Below, piece after piece: positions 30,922 to 43,194 of a stretch of 64,000 nt of DNA; position 1 is the first letter of the stretch, and every line of letters starts with the position of its first letter. The stretch covers positions 247,972,930-248,036,929 of the forward strand of contig CM070874.1 of assembly GCA_036365515.1 (NCBI GenBank), read 5' to 3'. The notes below the pieces were generated by a model that saw only the letters and a program-made list of their open reading frames with translations, searched no databases and was not told where the DNA came from. The position numbers and the translations under genes are program-made. This stretch comes from Torymus aiolomorphi. Its lineage: Eukaryota > Arthropoda > Insecta > Hymenoptera > Torymidae.

Positions 30922-33900
30922 ATGGGAGATTCTGTTTCGGAAGGCACTTTTAAGAAATATAATTTTCCTTCAACAACATCAAATTACAATAAATGCTCTA
31001 ACCCTTTGAATCATGATAAACATAATAATGCCACAAAGGGGCTGCGAAAAATCAGCAAGAAAATACATGATGCATTTTCACACCTGTTTAAAAATCAATT
31101 AATTTGTACAGTTTAAGGAAATTGATGTAATTCTATCTAAAAGTGTTGAGAATATACATATTATATTGTGCGATGCCAATGTAGGCAATATAGCGCGAGC
31201 GACCCACGTTTGTAAACATGTGCGTCTCCCCACCCTATAACGTGTGAGAGTCGACGGGCGAGCGCGATGCTCCTGCTAACTTGTTGTTAGACCGAGAATG
31301 ACCCGCGCCGAGTAAGGTTCTATTGTAACTTAGCTTAAGTCTCTTAATAAACTCTTTTATTCTATCTAAGTAGTGTGTCATTATTTAACAAAAAGAAATC
31401 AAAAGGATCTACAGTTATCTAGAGGTAAGCTCTTTACTTTTATGTATTTATTTATTGAAAGCAGCAATTTACAATGTAAATCCTACATAGCTAAATCAAT
31501 TACCAAAGCGTATGCCTGGTACATAAAAAAACTCACTAGCTAACTTACTAATTTCCCAACTTTTTATACAACTTTTTTTACACAATATTTAATATTATCA
31601 ATCATTTTAGATATATTATTCTTTATTAATTTTTCATTTTTTTAGTTGCACAATGGGAACCCTCTACTTCATTTTCTCAGACAGTTTCTAGTCCTATGCA
31701 TCGTGATTCTGATTATGTACGTAATAATTTAAATGAAGTTTTAGAAGAATCAACAGCTGAAAATGAAGCTATAGACGTTCCTAGTAATCTAGTTAAGGAT
31801 GCTCTTGAATTTTTTGATAATTTAAAAAGAATTTATTATAGTGAGACATGTAGTCGATCGCAACAAATTCAGATTTTAACATTAATGCCTCAATCTTGGA
31901 GCGCAGCAGATATCATGAAAATTTTTGATGCAACTTGGAGAATGATTGATAGTGCTAAAAAAAGTGTAGCTTTAGGAGAGATATTGGCAACACCTATTCC
32001 AAAAAGAGGTTGGTTTTCTTAAAGATTTATTTAATTTCTTTTGTAACAATTGTAACAGGGATATGAATATTGAATCTGCCTTTATGATTTTAAGAAACTT
32101 TATATACCTGAAAATAATAAAACACGTATCAGAAATTTTTCTAACATATTATTTGTATATTTTTTCTTGATATTGAATTAAATTTTATTAAAAAATAAAT
32201 AGAAATATTAAATTTAATAATTTTTTAAATTGGTACAGTAAGTCTATATTCAGGAAAATTTCGAGACACCTTTTGCATTATTTTCCGGTCGAAAATGTTT
32301 CTTGAAGTTTTAGAAAAATACAGTACTTGCTATTGTCACTTTTATTTGAGAAAAAGTAATAATTAAGATGATTTGTTAAATAAATATACATAAAAAAGTT
32401 TATAAAAAAAAATAAATTAAAAATAGTTTTCATTTTAAAAAATTTATCAAGAGACAAGTCAATATGTTTGTAGAAATATGTACTCAAATTCAGAATTTGT
32501 TTTTAGTTTTCGAAACAATTTTTTACATACATTATTATTGAAATAGTTAAAAACAAAAATGATTAATTTATTTTATAGGTAAATCTTTATCTTCTGAAGT
32601 AACAACGTTAGTCAAAGCATATTACTTAAGAGATGATGTATCATCCGTAATGCCTGGAATGAAGGATGTCATTTCTGTGAGAAATGAAAATGGTGTGAAG
32701 GAATATTTCCAAAAAAGACTACTGCTACTCAATTTAAAAGAGCTTTACCAAAGTTTCAAGGAAGACTATCCAGAATTAAAGATTGGCTTTGCTAAATTTT
32801 CAACGTTAAGACCTCCAAATTGCATTTTGGTTGGTAGCAGCGCCACTCACAGCGTTTGTGTGTGCAGTTATCACCAAAATGTGAAACTTCTATTACTAGG
32901 TAACGTTAAAAGTTTATATGCTATTAAGTGATCATCAATAGATTAAAGAACAACATTTCAAATGTTTTTATAAACTTTATGATTTTTTTTAACCGAAATG
33001 TATTTATTTATTAATTTATAAATTTATTGCAAGTTTATTTCTTTTTTTAATGTTGGTTTTAATTTATTCGTATCCTTATAAGAAAATCATTTAAATTAGT
33101 ACTAAAGTAAATAATTTTAATATTTAATTAATATAATTTCAATAAGAAAAATACTTTGTATTTTGTTTTTAGGTTGTTCTATTACAATTCTTAGTAAGAA
33201 ATCATCGACACCAATTTCCTCCTATAAGGATTGCTTCAATTTCCTGCTATGTGAAACACCACAAGAGAGTTGTTATTTTGAAAGATGCGACAGATGTCCA
33301 AACAAAGTCAAATTTGAAGAAACTTTGGAGAAGCTGTTTGAAGATAGCAATATTTTATCCGTTACATATAAGCAATGGATATCAAATCCAAAAACAACAT
33401 TAGAAACAATTATTAAAACCACAGAAGAGTTTATTCCATATATGTGTGACGAACTGTGCAAACTGATGGCACATGCATTTATTGCTACCCAGCAATCAGT
33501 TTTTTCAAGATCTACAAAAGAAAATTTGGAAGAAGGTGAATTTCAAGTGATTGTGGATTTTGCAGAAAATTATGCTTTCACGGTTCAAGACGCTATTTCG
33601 GGATTTCATTGGAATAATGACTAAGTTACAGTGTATAACATTGTAATTTATTACAAAGAAAATACAGATGTTAAACATCGTAGCTTGGTCATTATATCTG
33701 ATAGCCGTACCCATAATTCTATAGCAGTATACACATTTCACAAGATTCTAATAGAATATTTGAAACCAGAGTTTTTGTTAGTGAAAAAAGTATTGTATTT
33801 TTCGGATGGAGCCCCTCAGCAATACAAAAACTACAAGAACGTCATTAATCTTGCTTTTCACAAGAACGATTTCAATATTCCCGTAGAATGGAATCTTTAT

Positions 33901-34208
33901 GCAACAGCCCATGGAAATGTGATGGACTGGGCGCTGTCGTGAAAAGAACAGCAGTGAGAGCAAGTCTGCAATCAACTGATAATCGTGAAATCTTAACGCC
34001 TAAAGGTTTACTTGAATGGCTCTCAACCACAGGAAGATTAGCAAATATAGATTTTAGATTCTCTTCGCAGGCTGATTATAACGCCAATAAAAATTTTTGG
34101 CTAAAAGATTTAAAATATCTACAAGGATTGATCATCTTCAAGAAAAACATTACTTGGTTTACACTGAAAATGGCGTTGTTCGTGCAAAATCCTACTCTAT
34201 TTCAATAA
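30922..34208 (+). pseudogene. HGK-family transposase-like gene, spliced, broken
   Basis: Exons inferred from splice signals are about 30922-31420 (with a solo LTR inserted at 31144-31390; donor GTAAGC at 31421), 31646-32012 (acceptor TTTTTTTAG), 32579-32899 and 33172-34208 (acceptors TTTATAG and TTTTTAG). Motifs in order are RPPNCILVGSSATHSVCVCS, a Cys-rich CYFERCDRCP, TYKQWISNP, DFAENYAFTVQDAISGFHW, SDGAPQQYKNYKN, then ATAHGN. After a frameshift near 33915 comes CDGLGAVVKRTAVRASLQ. An in-frame stop follows HWNND at 33622. The spacing suggests an RNase-H-like core with acidic residues in DFAENY, SDGA and CDG, which is inference. The family is common and uncharacterised in insects. It is flanked by the foldback arms and so is the likely transposase. 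Confidence 0.75.
31144..31390 (+). repeat. solo LTR, Copia-like, 247 bp
   Basis: It begins TGTTGAGAATATACATATTA and ends TGTCATTATTTAACA, with an AATAAA signal near its end, and is flanked by the 5-bp duplication AAAAG (31139-31143 and 31391-31395). The TGTTGA start and 5-bp TSD fit Copia-type elements. It lies inside the first exon of the HGK-family gene. Confidence 0.9.
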
Positions 34209-34797
34209 TTTACAAAGACTATAAAATATTTTAAATTTAGAGTATTTAACGTATCCAAATGAAAATATTAATGTTTTTATACTGAATTTTTGTATTATAT
34301 TGTATTATAATTTTTAATACTTATTATGTTTTATAATTTTTACCTAATGTTCTATTATTTGATAATTTCCACTTTAAAAAATTATATTCTATAATCCCTT
34401 TCTTGTCTTAAATTATAATTGTCCGAAACAGCAAGTGACTGTTAGAAAGTATTTAATCTGTTTCGAACTGTTTAAAACTGTTTACAAGTGTTACAAAATG
34501 TAGCATTCTGTATAAAACTTTTTAATTCTAATACTTGATAAATGTTTCACACAGTTTCTAATAGTTTTGAACAGTTTGCAATTGTTTCAAATAATTTAGA
34601 ATTTGATATTCAAGAAAAAATTATTAATTAATAAATTATTGTTATTAATAATAATAATTAATAATTATTTAATAGCTATAATTTTCGTAATAATCAATTA
34701 ATATTTAATTATATTAATTAATAGTTTTAGTTTTCAGTTTTTTTTAATTATGAATTGCTAATCATGAATTGTTATTTTATATTAAACATGATTATGG
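34209..34797. other. AT-rich non-coding tail of foldback interior
   Basis: No gene is seen. A loose series of GTTTCGAACTGTTT / GTTTACAAGTGTTAC-like words occurs at 34440-34590, then simple TAATTATTAATAATA sequence. Confidence 0.6.
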
Positions 34798-34973
34798 TAC
34801 TCGACGTAAGAATTATACACGTATATAATCCATGTGTATTATACGTAAAATAAGGTATAATTATATAGGCCAGAGACTCTGACGTCTATTACTTTATCTA
34901 ATCACAGTTCGCTAATTGTAATTGGCTGTCAGGTATTAATGTTATTCCTTTTTGCAATCTGCATACAGTATAT

Positions 34974-35402
34974 GAGGAAATCCACGGAACCTTTAACTGT
35001 TTTGATACTTTTTTCTTAAAGTAATTTATTGCTGCTATTAGTTGAGCGTGCGAAGCACATAAACGAAACAAGGTGTAAAATCTTTAATTTTTACGTAGAA
35101 AACCAGACCGGTAATCCATATTAGTGTGCCACGCATGCTCAAGTCTGGGGATGTAAAACACTGTCGAAAAAAGTCCACTTTTTCCACTTTTTCCAAAAGT
35201 GGACTTTTTTCGACAGTTTTTTACATCCCCAGACTTGAGCATGCGTGGCACACTAATATGGATTACCGGACTGGTTTTTTACGTAAAAATTGAAGATTTT
35301 ACACCTTGTCTCGTTTCTGTGCTTCGCACGCTCAACTAATAGCAGCAATAAATTACTTTAAGAAAAAGTATCAAAACAGTTAAAGGTTTCGTCGATTTCC
35401 TC
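34974..35402. mobile_element. 429-bp palindromic MITE, TSD ATAT
   Basis: The ends GAGGAAATC...GATTTCCTC are inverted, and the arms pair almost to the centre (AAAAGTCCACTTTT). ATAT flanks both sides (34970-34973 and 35403-35406). The empty site is seen in the left arm at about 29655, which confirms the boundaries. Confidence 0.93.
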
Positions 35403-35680
35403 ATATACATCGATTGTACAAGTAATCATATGGACTCAATTTGTGTATATTTAAACCAGAAACTTGATTCTCTAACTCTATCTCGGTGCGATACATGCGA
35501 GACAAGAGATTTAGACCAGTCAGAGATCTTCTTTAGAAGGAAAACCGGTGGTGTCAACAGACGTAAGCTTAGAGAATCAAGCCCCAGAGAAGTAGAAACT
35601 TTTAACCTAAGAAGACTTTTTAAATAAATAGACTTTGTAAAACAATATGATTCTTGTGTAACGGGACTGAACTATAGAAG

Positions 35681-36005
35681 TAAAAATTGTTTTGATCAAT
35701 TCTGACCAGATCCGTTGGGAGCAGGAAAGAAAATAGACTACGATGTTAAGTAGTTGCAACGTTTCGTCGACGGGTTTGTCGACCTCTTTAGGCTAAGTTA
35801 TCGCACAGTTACATTACTCGACGAATCGCTGTGCGATAACTTAGCCTGAAGAGGTCGACAAACCCGTCGAAGAAACGTTGCAACTACTTAACATCGTAGT
35901 CTATTTTCTTTCCTGCTCCCAACGGATCTGGTCAGAATTGATCAAAACAATTTTTACATTTGACAATGGGGAGTAAAATTGTAAATAAGATTTCAAACTC
36001 AAGTT
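35681..36005. mobile_element. Penelope-derived palindromic insertion with two hammerhead-like motifs
   Basis: The insertion is flanked by an 11-bp duplication AACTATAGAAG (35670-35680 and 36006-36016). The left arm of the foldback shows the empty site. It is a palindrome (35681-35956) plus a 49-bp tail. Each arm ends centrally in a Penelope 3'-type motif: + strand CTGAAGA (35846) with GAAAC (35872), and a mirror copy at 35755-35795 whose core is altered to CTAAAGA. The same motif occurs in the Penelope element at 21070-21110. A variable, long TSD fits Penelope insertion. Confidence 0.75.
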
Positions 36006-37635
36006 AACTATAGAAGCCTTTATTCCTGATGATTATTCCTTATTCTTAAAAGGTTAAGATATTCCGTTGTCTTTACCAGACCCTTATGTCCCATTTCCAA
36101 TATCCATAGAGATATAAGCTAAGCGCGTGGCACTTGAATATTATTGTGGATATTTACACCAGGGTAGCAGAAAATGTTGTCGTTTGTCAAATAAGCATTT
36201 TCAATAAAATAGAAATAAAGTAGCATTCTGTTACTATTCACATAAAAGTTCATCAACAAATAAACATTGTTGATGAAAAGGAAATATTACCTCACCAGGG
36301 AACATAATTATTTTCAAGGATATGTTAGCGCTAAATAATCAAGTAATCTAGACAAATAAATAATAGATGTAATGTTATATACAGGTATTTATATTTAAAA
36401 ATAGCTAAATTTATAAAATCAGAAAATGTTTGTACTTACAGTAAGTGCATGGGATATTCTAAATTGACAGAGAAAACTATTTTATTAATAAAAAAAGTTT
36501 ATGACAGTAAGTTATGCGAAAATTTGATAGTTGGCTGTGGTTAACGGGTCAGCTCGTATAATTAAATAAACCTACAGCTTTCTTATTGTAAACATATATT
36601 CTCAGTATTTTTATTCATAGAATATGTGTTGTATAGATTACATTATATACATGAAATTAAGTGAGTGTAGTTGGAAAAATATTTCTTATGAAAGATGTGC
36701 GCGTAATGAGTTACATCCAATTTTATTATTGAAATTAATTAAAGATTTAATGACAGTAATTAATATTTTTAAAAATGAATTGTTACATTCGAAATATAAA
36801 AAAAAAGTTTTATACTTTTACCATTTGTTTTAAAGAAATTATGTTATGAAACCCATTCGGCACTGCAATATAAAATAAGGAAAATAATTTGTTATCTATC
36901 TTTAAGGTGTGAGGTTATTGACCAATTAATTTAGTTACTATCCTTATACAATATAGGTATATTTTGCATTGATAAAGAAGCAACAAATTTTAGCAAGAAA
37001 GTTTTGACGAGCCCCAGAGTCAATTTTACAGATAAGCTTTAGATTGTTATTTAATTAATTTTCTATTACTGTAAGCTGTCAACTTAAATGGGAATATTTC
37101 TTATTCACAAATGTATATATTATTTTAAAAAAGTTGAGAGAAATATGAACATCTCATAGATCATGCGGATACAATTATTTGTACGAATTAACTTTGATAG
37201 AACAGCATATGACAGTTATTTATGTTTTTTTGACTTTTTCCAGTACTTTGATCGTTCACCATATTTTCCAGTTTATAGGGCCCATAGTTTTCAAAAAAGG
37301 ATTAAAAAGTACTAAAAAAAATAAAATTTTAAGCATGTACCCAAATTTTTTGAGATGACCGTCTCTGAGATTCAGACTTTCAAAGATATACTGTCAACTC
37401 CAAATGTCAAGAATATTGACAACGCATTCACAAAAATTCATACTGATTCTGCACCAAATTTGTAAACTTTTTCCCATACAATGTGCTATACAAAAAAATT
37501 CAAATTTTTCAGTTAAAAAATCATGAAAATGTCCTTTTTATGAAGAAAATCGAAATTTCGAAATTTTTAGGTTAGAATAACTTTTGAACATTTGCATAAA
37601 TCATGCGAAAAATTGATTTCTGTGTTTTTTTTATT

Positions 37636-37640
<5 letters not shown>

Positions 37641-37685
<45 letters not shown>

Positions 37686-37701
37686 ATATTTATATATATA
37701 T
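37641..37701. repeat. (TA)n array
   Basis: TA repeats with occasional TTTATA interruptions. The LTR element at 37702-46025 is inserted in it, and the array resumes at 46026. Confidence 0.95.
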
Positions 37702-38684
37702 TATAACACTCTCCCGGGGTTCAGGGCAGAGGTACGCGGGTAATTACAATAATACTAATCGGGTAAAACTATGTATTTATTTAGAAAAACTTAGAATCTA
37801 TTTTATACAAAGAATGGGCGCCAGGTGCACGCGTCACTTGCACCGCAACAGAAAGCCTTCGCTGGCTAGCTCCGCCGGGAGCAGAAACCCTACCTCTAAG
37901 CTACAGCTACAGCACGTGCTGCAGCTTACGCTAATTCGGAGTCTCGTGACTCCCGACGCGGACGTGCACACACACTTCGCTGAGGAAACACGGGGAAGAT
38001 AGGGGGAGGGACAAACCTTACGCGTCCAGGCGACGCTGCTGCTGTTATCCGCTCTCACTCTGCTCTCACACTCTGCTCTCGTTCCTAGGAGCACCCAGCA
38101 CGATGGGCTGGCTCCTGGGGAAGTCTGTCCGGAGAGCACGCGGCACAACGGCTGGCTCTCGCGGACGTTCTCGTGCGCGATTCGCTTCGGTGGGCACGCG
38201 GCACGGCGATAGGCGACAGAGTCATGCCGGCCGGCTTTGCCCACGCTGCTCTGCTGCTCCAGTTCGTCGATCGGCCGTCTTCTTCATCGCGGCGCGTGCG
38301 AGAAGTCCACACGGCTCCCGATGCTCCCGCACGGTATCTCTCATGGACGGCCGATGGCGCTACGGCACAGTGCATCTCTTCCTCTCTCTCCTCTGGCGTC
38401 GGCTGCTGCTGTCAGTGGCCTGGGAGAGCGAGGCTCACTCTTACTCCAGCTACAGCTTGTCCTCGCTGTAGCTGCTACTCGCCTCCTCGTTCCTGGTCAG
38501 CCTGGCACGAGAGGGGAAAAACCTCCGAAGGAAATGCGCGCATGGACACGGGGTATGGGGAGGGACGGTGCGCGCGTAGGTTTGTGCGTGTGCACGACGT
38601 TGCGCGTCCACACATCGTTCGCCGCAGCCGCCGTGCCTTCCCAAATACTTCTTATTTCAGTAACAGGCAATTTGCCACGTTACA
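37702..38684 (-). repeat. 3' LTR of gag-only element
   Basis: It matches 45044-46025 in direct orientation across its full length with a few per cent differences by eye. It is GC-rich, and the long ORFs on both strands are composition effects shared by both copies. Confidence 0.93.
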
Positions 38685-38704
38685 ACTCCCCCCTCCTAAA
38701 CTCG
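38685..38704 (-). promoter_or_regulatory. polypurine tract
   Basis: The minus strand reads TTTAGGAGGGGGGAGT immediately before the 3' LTR start TGTAAC, as expected for second-strand priming. Confidence 0.8.
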
Positions 38705-39363
38705 AAGTAGTCCGCTGACTACCTTCGCACGTTTATTATTGTCCTGAATTACTAATCTAAGTACCGCTCATACACTCTAGCTGACTTACTCTAAGCTACT
38801 CGGTCATAACTACAGCGGTGTGAGTGTACGTGTTTGCGTCTTTTATCATCTTCTTTTGCAGCTGGGCTTAAGTGTAAATCTATGTGAATGTAACCTGGTG
38901 AATGTGTCTCCTACTCTATGCAACCTGGCGCCAATAATTGTCCACAATCATCTCATTACGCAATTACCGAACACGATCGCGAACTCTCACACGACTCTCC
39001 AACATTTTTCATACACTCATGATTTTAAACAATAGAAATGAAATATCAAAATTACTGCAACAGTATCTTACATCGCCGATCCCTTGAAGTACTGCTCTTT
39101 TTGAGCCGCCTTCTGGCTACCTGTTTATCATGCTGAGTTTACTACGAAATGCAATTTAGCCAAACGATCCAAATTCTAAATTTTTAGTATCGCGATTGTA
39201 CAACATGCTTCAGCTTTTTAGACGTGCTCGCTTACTTACAGGAACCCAAAGGGAAAAGGTAAGGGAAGAACCGAGTTCATTTCCTATTAAATATGCTCTC
39301 TCTATTACCAATTGACATCTTAGAAAGAACATGTTCTACTACCAGCTACAGCGAACCTTAGAT
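38705..39363. other. non-coding region between gag and 3' LTR
   Basis: No pol or env motifs are seen in any frame. The short + strand ORF at 38820-39035 has no features. Confidence 0.6.
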
Positions 39364-41226
39364 CTATTTTCTTAGGTGACGAAGTTGACGCTGCCTCCAC
39401 TCCTGACGGCACGTACGACAAGTGGCTATGGTGACGTCGGCCTGCCCGCACATATAACATATGCGTCGGCGGAGAAGGGGACAGGCAGTCCGCCCATGCC
39501 CGAATTCTCCGCAATTCCAACATCCAGGCCGAGCGTATCCAGCTTCACGTGAGGGCTTGACTAGAACGACGTCTTCAAGTTCCTCTGTGACGGTCCTGGC
39601 GGAGAGAGATTTACTTAGCTGCGCACAAGTTTGCTTTCTAATGGCAGTCACACACTCTCTTTGCCAGTGGCCAACTTGGCTACAGCGGAAAAAAGTCTCG
39701 ATATTGTTTCTTCTTCGAATCTCCCTGGTTCTAGCTGGTGGAGAGATGCCTTTAAATATCACCCGCTCTTGTTCCTCTACGGAGCTGATAACCTCTTCGG
39801 ATTGATTAGCTTCAGTTTTAGCAACCTTGGGCTGTTTAACTCGTTTACCTAAGCCCTTAGGATGCTTCGCTTTCTTGGTTTGTACTACTTTCTCCACTTG
39901 TAAACTCGCAATGGGAGATAAGTCAGCTTTAGCTACATTAACAGGAAATACTGCTGCCAAGCTATGAAAACTACTGATATGCAGCAATTATGATCCTGTT
40001 AGCTTGACGGATGCCAACTTAGCCTGACGATGCAGCATAAGTATAGCATTACGATTCAAACGAAAGAACGACTCGTCCGGCGGAGGCGGCGTCTGGTATA
40101 CTTTGCGTTCACCTTGCCAGAGTTCTTTCCCTTTTAAACGCTGCCACTTCCGAAAAATTCCTAATACTTCCCATGTAGGGTATGGACGATGGTATGAACA
40201 ACGTGTGCGACAGGGTCTAGTTAACTGCTTCCCTAACCGCAACGGTGGCCTTAGCTGAGATAGCATTTCCTTAAACTTGGAACAACTATTAACTCTCTGC
40301 TTGGTCGACATCGAACATTTGCAATCTATAGGGGCGCGATAACTCAGTACTTCGGATTGACGAGATACGTTTAATTGCCTGGCAAAACCTTCAGAACTTA
40401 AAAAACTTGGCGAAAGTTTTGTTTCAGGTGAAATTACTCTAACGTCCCTAACAAAACTTAGTCTGCTACAGCTTCCCCTCAATCTTGGATTCGAAACCAC
40501 AGCTGGAGCGGCATTAAACTTCTCATTGGACATACGAACAACCCGAACTGAGTCTAACGACGGCGCTGGCATTGGAGAAAAGAAAGTACTACAACAAGTC
40601 GGGCTTACGTGGACAGGTGCTGACTCAGCAGTCGAACAAGATGGTACCGAAATCGGCACACTCACCACTCTTGTCACGTCCCTGCACCTTTGACTGCAAC
40701 AATTTCCACCTGCAGCACAGAGAACCCTAAGAAGACATCTAGTCGATTGTGCATGAAGTTGATGATTCAACTTGCTCCTGTCGCTAATCTCGTCTGCCGC
40801 AACAGTACTGCCTCGCCTCTCCAACGCTAAATCTGAAATCGTCGAAATATCTGAACGGAAAATCCCTGTACTAGTTGGAATCTCCAAAACTGTAGCTCGC
40901 GAAACATTTCTTATCAAATGGCTACTATTAGGAGAAGAAGAAATATGCCTCGGCTCAAGAATCTCGGACCGTTCATCGATGACCGGATTCCATGTAGCCG
41001 CGTCAAATCCAAAATGTCTTCTCATCAGATATCGTTCCAACCTGTTACGTAACTCTCTTGCGTTAGAACATACATTTAGACGATGACTCGACACTGATGG
41101 CGACTTCTCCGTCGGTCATCTTGTTGATCGCGCGGTTGATAGCTTGAGCTGCAGCTACCGGGTCGACACACATCAAATCTTCTCCGTCGAGACCAAGCGA
41201 AGCCAAACTCCAAGCTGAATTCGCCA
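39364..41226 (-). pseudogene. retrotransposon Gag with zinc knuckles
   Basis: A plausible start is the ATG at 41226 (MANSAWSLASLGLDGEDL), followed by a frameshift near 41085 into a 368-aa open frame (41094-39988). A TAA then separates it, in the same frame, from the C-terminal 207-codon part (39987-39364). The C-terminus holds knuckle-like motifs: FFRCSQVGHWQREC (first Cys replaced by Phe), CWNCGEFGHGRTAC (intact CX2CX4HX4C) and CYMCGQADVTIATC (His position is Val). The middle is basic and Ser/Arg-rich, and a Lys-rich segment precedes the knuckles. No protease or RT follows. Gag would package the RNA, so this non-autonomous element would have depended on pol from a partner. Confidence 0.8.
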
Positions 41227-41847
41227 TATTTCCGATTCTCTCAGATAGCCCCGGTCGCTTAGCTCCGCTGATTTTCTCGCTTATGCGGAATTTACTCTTA
41301 AAATTTTAAATGTAAATTACTAATTTCCAAATTCTAATCTCTACTGAATACTATCAAAAAAATTAAAATACTGATAAGCACACAGTCATAGAAAAAGGTA
41401 AGCAAAAATAAAAAAACAAAGCGAAAAATCAATCCAAGCAACCGTCGCAACTCGGGAGTTAAGTGTGTATGCACACACTTGCTCCTCGCGAAACTCCAAA
41501 ATGCCAACCCGAAATTTCCCCCTTTCCCGGTTCACGCAAAAATTCTTAAAAGGAATCTAGGAAAATTGGAGGAATAAGGTGCGGAATGACGCATAAGCGA
41601 GAAAAGATAACACCACCAAGCGAAATAATAACTGAAATTTTAAAACCGGTGATTCTGTCGTGCAATAGTGTTCACAAATTTCCACTGAAACTTAATTAAC
41701 TCCCTGAACACGATGCTATTCTATACGCGCCGCGTGGCTAAAGGTGTAGCCAGTAGATTTTTCAAGCTTACTCATAAACTTTTACTTGAAGAATCCCACG
41801 ATATCGCAATAAATTATTTTAAAATCAAGTAAACCAAAATGTAAGTA

Positions 41848-42816
41848 ATAACTTTTAAAAAAAGTAAAACTTTGGCGAGTATAAGTGTATTTGTAATCTC
41901 TCTCTCCCTCTCTCTCCCTATCTCTCTCTCCCTCTCTCTCTCCTCTCTCTTTCTCTCCCTCTTTCTCTCCATCTCTCTCTTTCTCCCCCACTCTCCCACA
42001 AAAGAATATCATAGTTTAAAACAAACACATGAAAGAAGTGGAATCAATTATTATTTTATATAGACAAGTACATTTTTTTGTAACATAGAAATATGGAATT
42101 ATTTTTATAACAAAAAATCGTAAGTACTGCTAAAAATAAACTTATGAAACTGGTGGAATCAATTAAGTGCAGGCAAGTACATTATTACCCCCCTCTCTCT
42201 TTCCCCTTCTCTCCTCTCTCTTTCTCGCCCTCTTTCTCTCTATCTCTCTCTTTCTAATTAATTCCATATTTCTATGTTACAAAAATGTACCTGTCTATAT
42301 AAAATAATAATTGATTCCACTTCTTTTATGTCTTCGTTATAATCTATAATATTCTTTTAGAAAGGAGCAGAGAGCGGGACAGGTGGAGAGAGAGGGAGAG
42401 GGGAAGAAAGAGATAGATAGAGAGAAAGAGGGCGAGAAAGAGAGCGGCGCGGAGGGGAAAGTGAGAGGGGGTAATAATGCAGTTGCCTGCACTTAATTGA
42501 TTCCACCAGTTTCATGAGTTTATTTTTAGTAGTACTTACGATTTTTTGTTATAAAAATAATTCCATATTTCTATGTTACAAAAAAATGTATTTGTCTATA
42601 TAAAATAATAATTGATTCTACTTCATTCATGTGTTTGTTTTAAACTATAATATTCCTTTGTGGGAGAGAGGGGGAGAAAGAGAGAGATGGAGAGAAAGAG
42701 TGAGAAAAAGAGAGAGGAGAAGTGAGAGGGAGGGAGAGAGAGATAGGGAGAGAGAGGGAGAGAGAGATTACAAATACACTTATACTCGCCAAAGTTTTAC
42801 TTTTTTTAAAAGTTAT
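41848..42816. repeat. foldback with CT/GA arms in LTR leader
   Basis: The outer arms ATAACTTTTAAAAAAAGTAA / TTACTTTTTTTAAAAGTTAT enclose CT-rich and GA-rich tracts and inverted blocks with TGGAATCAATTATTATTTTA. An inner second foldback (about 42190-42480) repeats the CT/GA arms, so the structure is a nested palindrome. No TSD could be settled by eye. Confidence 0.8.
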
Positions 42817-43194
42817 TTTAGGAAGATTCTACGAGTTTCTAAGCTTCAATAATAATTACAAAGTTTTATAACGGTAAAGGATGATGATACCATATTTCAT
42901 AGATTTAATTTTCGTGTGGGTTCATGATGATAATTGCATCATGTGAGGCTGCTGTATTTGTAAAAAAAAATGGAATAACACTTTCATTGTATCAAAAAAT
43001 CCCTTTTGCTATATATAATAATAATATATATACTCTTCTTATATTCATATTTTTATATATTACAGAAACACCTTATGCTTGCCTTATATTATACTTTCGT
43101 AGAAAGTTTTGTTATAAAAATAAACATTGCTACCTCCATAATTGTAAGTAAAATAAAGTAATTTGAATTTTTTTCCATATCCATTGTAATGATT

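Larger units (their letters stand above)
27569..37640 (+). mobile_element. 10-kb foldback transposon with spliced HGK-family gene
   Basis: The left arm (27569-29840) and the right arm (34798-37640) are inverted copies of each other, allowing for two insertions in the right arm. The left end reads GGGTGATTTTATGTCAACCG after ATATAT. The matching right terminus was lost or blurred in the TA array from 37641, where an LTR element also landed. Between the arms lies a gene with at least four exons (30922-34208, +). The terminus is related to that at 63013. Length, paired arms and the transposase-like gene make it an autonomous-type element that is now inactive. Confidence 0.85.
34798..37640. repeat. 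right arm of 10-kb foldback
   Basis: An inverted copy of 27569-29840, longer because of insertions at 34974-35402 and 35681-36016. The pairing resumes exactly at the flanks of both insertions. The small ORFs (for example 36624-36833) have mirror-image counterparts in the left arm and are not supported as genes. Confidence 0.9.

Noticed and set aside
36624..36833. 69-codon ORF in the right arm of the foldback
   Set aside because: The mirror sequence in the left arm lacks a corresponding clean frame and no domain is visible.
37814..38718. Several long ORFs on both strands (up to 181 codons)
   Set aside because: They lie in the GC-rich LTR and recur with changes in the second LTR at 45.4-46.1 kb; no domain is visible and both strands are open, which indicates a composition effect.
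41782..42852. ORFs rich in Glu/Arg or Leu/Ser
   Set aside because: They are translations of GA/CT simple repeats in the arms of a foldback.
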